NCBI GenBank assembly: GCA_945862145.1
Contig: CAMAXE010000022.1
Span: 1-64,000, forward strand
Source of the DNA: Klebsiella pneumoniae
Lineage (GTDB): Bacteria; Pseudomonadota; Gammaproteobacteria; Pseudomonadales; UBA5518
Direction of reading: 5' to 3'
Length of the DNA: 64,000 nucleotides
Shown one piece after another: positions 1 through 6,590 of the stretch. The translations under genes and the position numbers were made by a program. The notes under the pieces are model-generated. The model was not told the DNA's origin. It worked only from the letters and a program-made list of their open reading frames with translations, and searched no databases. Within the stretch, counting starts at the first letter, position 1. Each line of letters starts with the position of its first letter.

Positions 1-1
1 G

Positions 2-1213
2 CCGATCCCGGACTTTCAGGAGACGCCGTGGGTGAAACACGTGCGCATCCGCAGCGAGCGGCTGTCGCGATTCTGGGGGCGGGATATGTACCTCGCTGCC
101 TTTGTGACGCTGCCCGCGGGCTTCCGCGAGCACCCGGATGCGCGCTACCCGCTGGTGATCAACCACGGCCATTTCCCCGCCGCGCCCTCTGACTGGCGCG
201 AGACCCCGCCGGACCCGAAGCTGAAGCCGGAGTACAGCGAGCGCTTCAATCTCGAGGGCTACAACCGCATCGAACAGGAAATGGCCTGGGATTTCTCCCA
301 GCAGTGGCAGGGCAAGGATTTCCCGCGCGTGCTGCTGGTGGAGATCCAGCATCCAACGCCCTTCTACGATGACTCCTACGCGGTCAATTCCGCCAACAAC
401 GGCCCCTATGGCGACGCCATCCGCTACGAACTTCTCCCCGAGATCGAGCGCCGCTTCCGCGGCATCGGCCAAGGCTGGGCACGCTTTGTCTACGGCGGCA
501 GCACCGGCGGCTGGGAGGCGATGGCGGTGCAGATGTTCTACCCCGACGACTACAACGGCGCCTGGATTGCCTGCCCGGATCCGATCGATTTCCGCCACTA
601 CATGACGGTGAATCTCTACGACGACAAGAACGCCTACTACCTCCCCAACCGCTTCAAGCGCACGCCGCGCCCGGCGCACCGCAACTGGCTCGGGCACATC
701 GACACGACGGTGGAGGAAAACAACCACTGGGAACTCGCGCTAGGCACGCATGGACGCTCGGGCGACCAGTTCGACATCTGGGAGGCGGTGTATTCACCGA
801 TAGGACCCGATGGCTATCCGCGCCGCGTGTGGGACAAGCTCAGCGGCGAGATCGATCCGGTAACGGTTGCCTACTGGAAGGAAAACTACGATCTGTCCTA
901 CATCCTGCGCCGCGACTGGAAAACACTGGGACCGAAGCTCCGCGGCAAGCTCCGCATCTACGTGGGCGACATGGACAACTACTACCTGAACAACGCCGTG
1001 TACGCAGTGGAGGACTTCCTGCGCACGGCCGAACCGCCGGCCGATGCAGTGGTGGATTACGGGGATCGCGACGAGCACTGCTGGAACGGCGATCAGACGC
1101 GAGACAACGCCTACTCGCGGCTGCGCTACCCGCTGATGGTGCTGCCTTGGGCGGTGGAGCGCATGCTCACGACCGCGCCGAAGGGTGCTGATGTGCGCAG
1201 CTGGCGCTACTGA
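2..1213 (+). CDS. Putative esterase-like alpha/beta hydrolase, 5' end outside window
   Basis: The reading frame stays open to the left edge, so the gene is probably cut. A GTG at 32 is the first internal start, but conserved-looking sequence precedes it. Counting from that GTG, the nucleophile elbow GGSTGGW has its serine at residue 157. A late histidine (349, in DRDEHCW) and Asp313 or Asp315 (GDMD) are plausible partners. This is an esterase-D/IroE-like alpha/beta hydrolase, inferred from fold motifs; the substrate is unknown. It lies 29 bp upstream of the EthD gene on the same strand, so the two are probably co-transcribed. Confidence 0.72.
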   Translation, partial: PIPDFQETPWVKHVRIRSERLSRFWGRDMYLAAFVTLPAGFREHPDARYPLVINHGHFPAAPSDWRETPPDPKLKPEYSERFNLEGYNRIEQEMAWDFSQQWQGKDFPRVLLVEIQHPTPFYDDSYAVNSANNGPYGDAIRYELLPEIERRFRGIGQGWARFVYGGSTGGWEAMAVQMFYPDDYNGAWIACPDPIDFRHYMTVNLYDDKNAYYLPNRFKRTPRPAHRNWLGHIDTTVEENNHWELALGTHGRSGDQFDIWEAVYSPIGPDGYPRRVWDKLSGEIDPVTVAYWKENYDLSYILRRDWKTLGPKLRGKLRIYVGDMDNYYLNNAVYAVEDFLRTAEPPADAVVDYGDRDEHCWNGDQTRDNAYSRLRYPLMVLPWAVERMLTTAPKGADVRSWRY

Positions 1214-1242
1214 ATCAGGGTCAACTTACGGGAAACACACGG

Positions 1243-1944
1243 ATGATCAAGCGCTTCACCTTCGTGCGCCGCGCCATGGGCATCACGCCGGATGGCTTCC
1301 ATGAGGCCTGGCGCAGTCGTCACGCCGATCTGCTCGGCTCGCACCCGGCGTTACGCGGGCAGCTCCTGCGCTGGGAATTGCTCCACCGCCTGGACGAGGA
1401 CTATGCGCGCAGCCGCGAGGCCACCGAGCTCGAGGGGCTGCAGTGGGATGCCGTCTCGGTGCAGGAGTTTCTGGATGAAGCAGCGCTGCATACCTTCGAC
1501 GCCGCGCTGCCAGCCGGCTGGGATGCAAGCCCGCTGGCGGAGTCACGCGCCAGCGTGATCACGGCCGCCCCCACGGTGATCGTGGAGCGCGCGGGCGGCA
1601 AGGCCGGCGCGGGACTCAGACTCACGGCCATCCTGCGCCACAATGCCGCACTCGAACTGCCCGTATTCCACGCACACTGGCGCGAGCACCACGGCGACCT
1701 GTATCGCAGCGTGCCCGCGCTGAACGAGCCCGTGTTTCACTACGACCAGAATCACGGCATCGACCTGCCGGGCGCGGAGTTCGACGGCGTGACGGAGCAG
1801 TGGTTCGCGTCACTCGCGGCGTGGATAGATTCGATCTGCGTGCCCGAGCAGAGCGGCCTGATCGACCCTGATGTGGCGTATTTCCTCGAACCCGCGAGCA
1901 TCTCCTACCTGCTGTCGGGGCAGCCAACGGTGCTGGTCGCTTAG
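1243..1944 (+). CDS. Tandem EthD-domain protein
   Basis: This 233-residue protein carries two EthD-like dimeric alpha/beta-barrel repeats. The first (about 1-110) holds the pattern F-H-E-A-W-x3-H (HEAWRSRH). The second (about 125-230) repeats it as FHAHWREHHGDLY. EthD proteins are small ferredoxin-like-fold proteins found beside P450s and ring-degrading enzymes; most have no defined reaction. The ATG at 1243 follows a CGGGA-type ribosome binding site. The stop is followed after 14 bp by the first REP-like palindrome. The duplicated architecture is visible in the sequence; a role in degradation is inference. Confidence 0.75.
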   Translation: MIKRFTFVRRAMGITPDGFHEAWRSRHADLLGSHPALRGQLLRWELLHRLDEDYARSREATELEGLQWDAVSVQEFLDEAALHTFDAALPAGWDASPLAESRASVITAAPTVIVERAGGKAGAGLRLTAILRHNAALELPVFHAHWREHHGDLYRSVPALNEPVFHYDQNHGIDLPGAEFDGVTEQWFASLAAWIDSICVPEQSGLIDPDVAYFLEPASISYLLSGQPTVLVA

Positions 1945-1958
1945 CGGGCTGGCCTACG

Positions 1959-1983
1959 GGTCGCGCGCATGGCGCGCTCCTAC
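1959..1983 (-). repeat. REP-like palindrome, copy 1
   Basis: Minus-strand copy of a GTAG-headed element with the imperfect palindrome GCGCGCCATGCGCGC. It sits 14 bp past the EthD stop codon. The head and hairpin resemble the REP elements that accompany RAYT transposases in pseudomonads. Confidence 0.75.
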
Positions 1984-1987
1984 GCCC

Positions 1988-2163
1988 GCACAGAAACCTG
2001 GTGCCGCGACGACATCCCCGAATGCAAGTAGGCGCGCCATGCGCGTGACCGAGGAATGAGCCTCGCGTGCTGGTTGCTTGGCGAGCACCCAGGTCACGCG
2101 CACAGAAGCGTGGTGCCGCGACGACGTCCCCGCATGCAAGTAGGAGCGCGCCATGCGCGCGAC
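1988..2163 (+). repeat. Imperfect direct repeat (period 112 bp) carrying REP copies 2 and 3
   Basis: Two related blocks of about 63 bp begin at 1988 and 2100. Both share GTGCCGCGACGAC followed by TCCCCG and ATGCAAGTAG, and each ends in a REP-like palindrome. A middle segment (about 2051-2099) is present only once. The arrangement suggests local duplication of a REP plus its flank. Confidence 0.65.
2028..2050 (+). repeat. REP-like palindrome, copy 2
   Basis: Plus-strand GTAGG head followed by GCGCGCCATGCGCGTG. It is two bases shorter than the other copies and has one mismatch in the right arm. It forms an inverted pair with copy 1, 44 bp away, as in a BIME. Confidence 0.7.
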
Positions 2164-2164
2164 C
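2140..2164 (+). repeat. REP-like palindrome, copy 3
   Basis: Full-length plus-strand copy: GTAGGAG, then the palindrome GCGCGCCATGCGCGC, then GACC. It ends about 40 bp before the 3' end of the RAYT gene. Confidence 0.75.
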
Positions 2165-2204
2165 CACCACCGCTGCGCACTGCACGCCAACATTCCGCCT
2201 CGCG

Positions 2205-2699
2205 TCAACACCGCCATCGCGACCACGCGAATTCGTATTCCTCCGGCCTCGCCACAAGTCCTGCTCGCATCGGGTTCGCGAGCAAGTACTCGACTACCGG
2301 TTCCAGAGATTCCTCACTGCGCAGGGCGTGATCGTGATAACCCGACGCCCACAGCGTCCCGCGACGCTGCAACACCGCGTTCACCCGCCGGGAAGAACCG
2401 GATTTGATGCGTGCGACAGCCACAGACAACGACTCGGGTGCCGAGAGCTCCATCAGCAGATGCACGTGGTCGGGCATGACCACCCAGGCGAGAAAGAGAT
2501 TGGCCCCGTCCAGAGTCCCGCCCCCGAGGGCTGCAGCCATGGTCGAGGCGGGCGCAGCGTCCCGGAAGACGGGACGTCGGTCTCGTGTACCAAATGTGAG
2601 GAAGTACACGTGGCCAGGCGCCGACACACGACCTCGACGAAGCGATGCGTGGCCCTTTCGGCGGGTTGGTGTGACAAGGGGTGATGTCGGGTTATTCAT
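2205..2699 (-). CDS. REP-associated tyrosine transposase (RAYT, Y1_Tnp family)
   Basis: This single-domain HUH transposase belongs to the IS200-like Y1 family. It has the N-terminal signature APGHVYFLTFGTRD, the metal-binding HUH motif PDHVHLL, and the C-terminal helix EYLLANPMRAGLV that carries the candidate catalytic tyrosine. I chose the ATG at 2699 (164 residues). A longer frame starts at 2798, but that start lies inside a REP palindrome and adds residues unlike the family. RAYTs nick and move REP/BIME elements instead of a transposon of their own. REP-like copies on both sides (1959-2164 and 2787-3060) fit that role. No terminal ends of an insertion sequence are visible. Confidence 0.85.
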   Translation of the reverse strand: MNNPTSPLVTPTRRKGHASLRRGRVSAPGHVYFLTFGTRDRRPVFRDAAPASTMAAALGGGTLDGANLFLAWVVMPDHVHLLMELSAPESLSVAVARIKSGSSRRVNAVLQRRGTLWASGYHDHALRSEESLEPVVEYLLANPMRAGLVARPEEYEFAWSRWRC

Positions 2700-2786
2700 G
2701 CGGGGGTCATCCTTGACCGGGAGGCTCAGGCTAGCAGCGACCTGCAGACCTGTGAAGTGGGTTTTTTGGTCGGGTGAGGGCACATC

Positions 2787-2811
2787 GATCGCGCGCATGG
2801 CGCGCTCCTAC
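2787..2811 (-). repeat. REP-like palindrome, copy 4
   Basis: Full-length minus-strand copy, reading GATCGCGCGCATGGCGCG and then CTCCTAC on the plus strand. It lies 88 bp upstream of the RAYT start, facing the plus-strand tandem array. Confidence 0.75.
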
Positions 2812-2840
2812 ATCCATGCAGAAAGGTGGCCGTGTTATCA

Positions 2841-3060
2841 GGGCGCGCCATGCGCGCGACCTCCAGCGGGACCGTGGTCCTGCTGCGCGCACGCCGCGAT
2901 GTACTCGTAGGAGCGCGCCATGCGCGCGATCTCCAGCGGAACCGTGGTCCTACTGCGCGCACGCCGTGACGTACACGTAGGGGCGCGCCATGCGCGCGAC
3001 CTCCAGCGGGACCGTGGTCCTGCTGCGCGCACGCCGTGACGTACACGTAGGAGCGCGCTA
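2841..3060 (+). repeat. 70-bp tandem array, about 3.1 copies, each with a REP-like palindrome
   Basis: Units begin at 2841, 2911 and 2981, with a partial fourth at 3051-3060 (GAGCGCGCTA). Each unit has the palindrome GCGCGCCATGCGCGC, a CTCCAGCGG block, ACCGTGGTCC, then CTGCGCGCACGCCG, and ends in a GTAG head that begins the next palindrome. REP heads lie at 2907, 2977 and 3047; the first copy's head is degenerate. Copies differ at only a few bases, which implies recent amplification. This accounts for most of the 405-bp gap between the RAYT and the acyl-CoA dehydrogenase. Confidence 0.85.
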
Positions 3061-3104
3061 TAAGGCCGGAGCGCTCCACGCGCGCACGCGCTAGCGGCAA
3101 GTGC

Positions 3105-4268
3105 TCAGAACGATCGCGGCAGCCCGAGGCCCTCGGCGATCTGGTTGCGGGCCATTTCGTTGCTGATCGGCCCGATCCGCAGCAGCCGCGAATCGCGCCA
3201 GTAGCGCTGCATATCGGTCTCGGCGGAGTAGCCCATGCCACCGAGTATCTGGATGCCCAGATCGGCCGCCTTGCCCACGTATTCGGAACAGAGCACCTTG
3301 GCCATGTTCGACTCCATGGCGCTCGGTTTTTCCGCCGCCTGCAAGAGCGCCGTGTGCAGCACCATGAGCTCGCCCTGCGCCTGCCACATCGCCATGTCGG
3401 CCACGTAGTGCTGCAATGCCTGGAACTCGCCGATCAGCCGCCCGAAGGCCTGACGCGTGCGCATATGTGCCAGCGCATCTTCCAGCACGCCATCGAGCAT
3501 GCCGAGGCAGGTGGCCGCATTCACCAGCCGCTCGTTGTTCAGCGGGCGCGTGGAGGGGCGCCAGCCCTGGCCTTCCTCGCCGAGCAGCAATTCATCGGGC
3601 ACGAAGACCTTGTCCAGATGCACCGAGCAGGAGGCGACGCAGCGCATCCCCAGCTTGGGCATCTCAGTGATGGTGATGCCCGCGCTGCGGCGAGGCACGA
3701 AGAAAATCGATATCCCGTCCGAGCGCTTCGCCACCTCGGTGCGCGTGCGCGCCATCAGGAACAGGTAATCGGCCACGTGCGCGCAAGTGCTCCAGATTTT
3801 TTCGCCGTCGATCACCCAGCCGCCGTCTACCTTGCGGGCGCGGGTGCGCATGCCGCCCAACAGATCGGTGCCGCCGCCAGGCTCGGTGAATGCCATCGCG
3901 GTGCGCAGCTTGCCCGCCGCGATCCGCGGCAGGAACTCGCGACGCTGCGCCTCGGAGCCGCAGTAGCTGATGGCCTTGCTGCCACTGAAGGACGTCACGC
4001 CCCACACCCAGCTCAGCCCCGCGGCGGTGCGTGCAAGCTCACGGGCGAAAAGCGCCTGCGTGACGATGCTGCCGCCCTGCCCGCCCAGTTCCTCCGGGAT
4101 GCCGATGCCGTGAGCACCGAAATCACACAGCCGCTGCCACAGGACCTCCGGGAACTCGTGTTCACGGCGCTCGAGTTCGCGGCACCAGTCTTTGGGCACC
4201 TCCGCCTCCACCCAGCGCCTGGCGGTGTCGCGGAATGCAAGGTCCTCGTCGCTCAGCAAGTCGTTCAT
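3105..4268 (-). CDS. Acyl-CoA dehydrogenase family protein
   Basis: A full-length 387-residue FAD flavoprotein expected to insert an alpha-beta double bond into an acyl-CoA in the cytoplasm. An N-terminal helical domain is followed by FTEPGGGTD (127-135) and GEKIWSTCA (155-163) in the middle beta domain. The C-terminal domain carries LGGMGYSAETD and RDSRLLRIG. Where short- and medium-chain enzymes have the catalytic glutamate (YEGT), this protein reads RIGPISNE, so that glutamate is absent; the base may come from another helix, as in isovaleryl- and long-chain enzymes. The ATG follows GGAG by 8 bp. No partner genes are adjacent and the substrate is unknown. Confidence 0.9.
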   Translation of the reverse strand: MNDLLSDEDLAFRDTARRWVEAEVPKDWCRELERREHEFPEVLWQRLCDFGAHGIGIPEELGGQGGSIVTQALFARELARTAAGLSWVWGVTSFSGSKAISYCGSEAQRREFLPRIAAGKLRTAMAFTEPGGGTDLLGGMRTRARKVDGGWVIDGEKIWSTCAHVADYLFLMARTRTEVAKRSDGISIFFVPRRSAGITITEMPKLGMRCVASCSVHLDKVFVPDELLLGEEGQGWRPSTRPLNNERLVNAATCLGMLDGVLEDALAHMRTRQAFGRLIGEFQALQHYVADMAMWQAQGELMVLHTALLQAAEKPSAMESNMAKVLCSEYVGKAADLGIQILGGMGYSAETDMQRYWRDSRLLRIGPISNEMARNQIAEGLGLPRSF

Positions 4269-4394
4269 GCGGGTGCTCCATCAGGACCAGAAGGCGGAGT
4301 ATCGGCCACCCGGTGTATCGGCGTCACTGCGAGGGACCGACCATTGCCTGGGAAGCGCGCGCGTTTTTGCGCGACAATAGCCCCGAGGATCCGG

Positions 4395-4625
4395 ATGTAC
4401 CCCTGCACCATGACCAACAATCCCGCGGATATCGGCGCAGTGCTGATGTTCGAGGCCTTGCAAACAACCGACGAGATACCCGTGGGCACCTGGTTCGAAT
4501 ACGTCGACCCGCGCAGCGGCAGTTCGCGGCGCTGCACGCTGTCGTCTCCCATCGAGGAGTCGCGCACGCTGGTGGATCGTACACTCGACACGATCGCCGA
4601 GACGCTTGGTCAAATCGCTACATGA
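4395..4625 (+). CDS. Small protein of unknown function, coupled to the permuted amine oxidase
   Basis: A 76-residue frame starts at ATG 4395, six bases after GAGG; an alternative ATG is at 4410. Its TGA overlaps the next ATG (ATGA at 4622-4625), the usual sign of translational coupling. The stretch VGTWFEYVDPRSGSSRRC followed by TLSSP is weakly like the C-terminal segment of DUF1631/PilZ-type proteins, where G-x-W-x-E-F and R-x-L-S occur. That resemblance is tentative. It has no signal peptide or membrane segment. It runs divergently from the acyl-CoA dehydrogenase, with a 126-bp gap between them. Confidence 0.5.
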   Translation: MYPCTMTNNPADIGAVLMFEALQTTDEIPVGTWFEYVDPRSGSSRRCTLSSPIEESRTLVDRTLDTIAETLGQIAT

Positions 4626-5923
4626 GAGCCTCGTACCAACCGCTCTCAGCGGCCGTATCACGCTGGAGCGATGATCCTTTCTCGCGTGGCGGTTGGAGCC
4701 TGCTACGGGTCGGGGGCACACCCGCCACCCGTGCCGCCCTGGGCCAACCCTTCGGGCGCGTGATTCTTGCTGGTGAGGCCACACATCCCGACCAGGCAGG
4801 CATGGTGCATGGGGCCTTCGAGGAGGGGCTGCGCGCGGCGCGCTGGTGCATCGGGCAAGAAGTGCGCTCGGTGATCGTGATCGGTGCGGGCGCGGCTGGC
4901 ATCGGTGCGGCACGCGCGCTGCAGGATGCCGGCATACACACAGTTCTTCTGGAGGCGCGGGACCGGATCGGCGGCCGGACATGGTCCGTGAACCTGACGC
5001 CAACAGACCACGCAGGCACCACGCCCTGCGTGCTGGAGCTGGGTGCCAACTGGCTGCAGCAAGGCGCGCGCAACACGCTGGCCCCGCTCGCGCAGGCCAT
5101 CGGCTGCCGGCTGGTCGACACCGACTTCCACGACCCCCTGCAGTTGGGCTCCGCGCCGGCCGGGCTGGACAGCGCGATCACCGAGGCGGTGATGGCGCGG
5201 CTCCGCGGGATGGCCGAGCGCGCTGCGTGCGCACGGGACCTGCCCCTTGCCGGCATCGTGGACGCCTTGCTCGCCTCACCCGCACCCTTCGACCGTGAGA
5301 CCGTGCAGTACGTGGTGGATGCGGAGGTTTTTCTGGATACCGGCGCACCGCTCGGCGAACTCTCAGCGCGCCTTGGCTTCGAGGCGGGTGTGGGCGCCGG
5401 CGATCGCTGGATCGTGGAGGGCTACGGCGCGGTGCTGCGTTCGCTGCTCGGGGACATTGATCTGCGACTGAATACCGCGGTGGCCGAGATCACATGGAGC
5501 GAGCAGGGCGCCAGCGTGCGGCACAACACCGGCACCCTGCAGGCCGATGCCGTGATCGTGACGGTGCCGGCGGCGGTGCTGCAGGACAACTCGCCACGTT
5601 TCGTGCCGGAGCTGCCTTCAGCGCAGCGCCAGGCACTCGAACTGATGACCGCGGGTCGCGTGGAAAAAGCGGCCATGGTCTTTGCGGAGCGCTGGTGGCC
5701 CGCCTCGCCAAACGGCTATATCCGCATCGCCGACGGACCCGGACGGATATCCGAGTGGCTGGACCTGAGCGATGCGCTCGGCGTTCCCGCGATAACGGCA
5801 ATATTCGTGGGTGCCTGGGCGGCGGAACTCTGGGACGGTCAGGGCGATGCCGAGGTGGCGGCTCGCGTTGCCGAAGTGCTCTGGGGCGCCAGCGGAGGCA
5901 TCGCCGGGGAAACGCCTTCCTGA
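4622..5923 (+). CDS. Circularly permuted flavin amine oxidase-like protein
   Basis: This 433-residue flavoprotein has the segments of the monoamine-oxidase/polyamine-oxidase family in rotated order. Residues 12-26 (VSRWSDDPFSRGGWS) and 46-73 (with LAGEATHP and GMVHGAFEEGLRAA) match what normally ends these enzymes, the FAD-contacting AGE-x-T and G-x-V-H-G-A motifs. Only then comes the usual N-terminus: VIVIGAGAAGIGAA (84-97), LLEARDRIGGRTW, and LELGANWLQQG. The substrate domain follows, with TVPAAVLQ. The chain stops at WGASGGIAGETPS, just where the missing C-terminal piece would continue. All elements are present, so a folded enzyme is plausible. The substrate is unknown; amine or porphyrinogen/carotenoid-type oxidation are the family options. 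Confidence 0.82.
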   Translation: MRASYQPLSAAVSRWSDDPFSRGGWSLLRVGGTPATRAALGQPFGRVILAGEATHPDQAGMVHGAFEEGLRAARWCIGQEVRSVIVIGAGAAGIGAARALQDAGIHTVLLEARDRIGGRTWSVNLTPTDHAGTTPCVLELGANWLQQGARNTLAPLAQAIGCRLVDTDFHDPLQLGSAPAGLDSAITEAVMARLRGMAERAACARDLPLAGIVDALLASPAPFDRETVQYVVDAEVFLDTGAPLGELSARLGFEAGVGAGDRWIVEGYGAVLRSLLGDIDLRLNTAVAEITWSEQGASVRHNTGTLQADAVIVTVPAAVLQDNSPRFVPELPSAQRQALELMTAGRVEKAAMVFAERWWPASPNGYIRIADGPGRISEWLDLSDALGVPAITAIFVGAWAAELWDGQGDAEVAARVAEVLWGASGGIAGETPS

Positions 5924-5927
5924 ACGG

Positions 5928-6590
5928 CTACACCACCCGCGCGCCCACGTAATCGTGCCGGCGCAGATCCAGTGGCGTCTCGAAGATCTCGAAAATCAGG
6001 TGCGTGCGCGCGGTGGCGCCATCGTTGCGGACCGCGTGCATCAGGTTGTTGTTCACCTCGAAGCCGCGCCCCGGCGGCACGTGACGCCAGTCGGGATCGA
6101 CATAGAACTCGACCGCCGGATTGGTAGCCAGCACCACGTGCACTTTCCGGCAGAAAGCGGGGAAGCGTCCGCCGTCGCGATGCGCCGTGATCTCGCCACC
6201 GGCGGGCAGGCGCGCCAGCATCACGCGCGGCACCTCAGCGGCCACAAGCTCGAGCCGCTCCACCACCGCATCCAGAACCGGCTGCACCAGCGGCTCCCAT
6301 TCGGACCAGGCAGGGAGCGTGTAGTACTCGGTGGGCATGGCCACCTTGTGCACGAATTTCATCACGATGTGCTGCGTGCCACCCAGAGAGTCGAAGCGGT
6401 TGGGCTTGGCCTCATCGTGACGCCGCCAGCAGTCTTCATCGAGCCCCGCAACGCGCTGCTGCAGCGCAGCCACGTCAAGGTCGCCCAAGTCGCGGAAGCC
6501 GGTGGTCTTGCCGTAGTGAACGTAGCCGCGCGTGTCGATGTGGGGATACTCCTGCGGCGCGCTGGCCGCCGTACTGGACTCAGGACACAT
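5928..6590 (-). CDS. Aspartyl/asparaginyl beta-hydroxylase-like Fe(II)/2-oxoglutarate oxygenase
   Basis: 220 residues from ATG 6590, which overlaps the end of the OpgC-like gene by 11 bp. The cupin core shows the iron site HRDGG (His137, Asp139) and a second histidine in NNNLMHAVRND (His185). The RTHLIFE arginine (195) is the likely 2-oxoglutarate contact. The Asp/Asn hydroxylase (Asp_Arg_Hydrox) family hydroxylates side chains of peptides, lipids or small molecules. A longer frame from 6647 exists, but its extra residues are Pro/Cys-rich and lie antisense-like inside the neighbour. The overlap with a membrane acyltransferase suggests a joint product, perhaps a modified lipid or glycan; this is inference. 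Confidence 0.82.
   Translation of the reverse strand: MCPESSTAASAPQEYPHIDTRGYVHYGKTTGFRDLGDLDVAALQQRVAGLDEDCWRRHDEAKPNRFDSLGGTQHIVMKFVHKVAMPTEYYTLPAWSEWEPLVQPVLDAVVERLELVAAEVPRVMLARLPAGGEITAHRDGGRFPAFCRKVHVVLATNPAVEFYVDPDWRHVPPGRGFEVNNNLMHAVRNDGATARTHLIFEIFETPLDLRRHDYVGARVV

Noticed and set aside
2205-2798. IS200/IS605 insertion sequence
   Set aside because: The transposase is of the RAYT type and no left or right transposon ends or accessory TnpB are visible.
2841-3060. Possible CRISPR array
   Set aside because: The regular 70-bp spacing suggested it, but the would-be spacers are as conserved as the repeats and no cas gene is present. It is a tandem REP array.
3354-4394. Long open plus-strand frame antisense to the acyl-CoA dehydrogenase
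   Set aside because: It mirrors a well-conserved gene and has His/Gly/Ala-rich content without motifs. Only its last part (from 4395) has its own ribosome binding site.
4490-4510. tRNA T-arm-like GGTTCGAATAC
   Set aside because: The flanking sequence does not fold into a cloverleaf, and the motif lies inside a coding frame.
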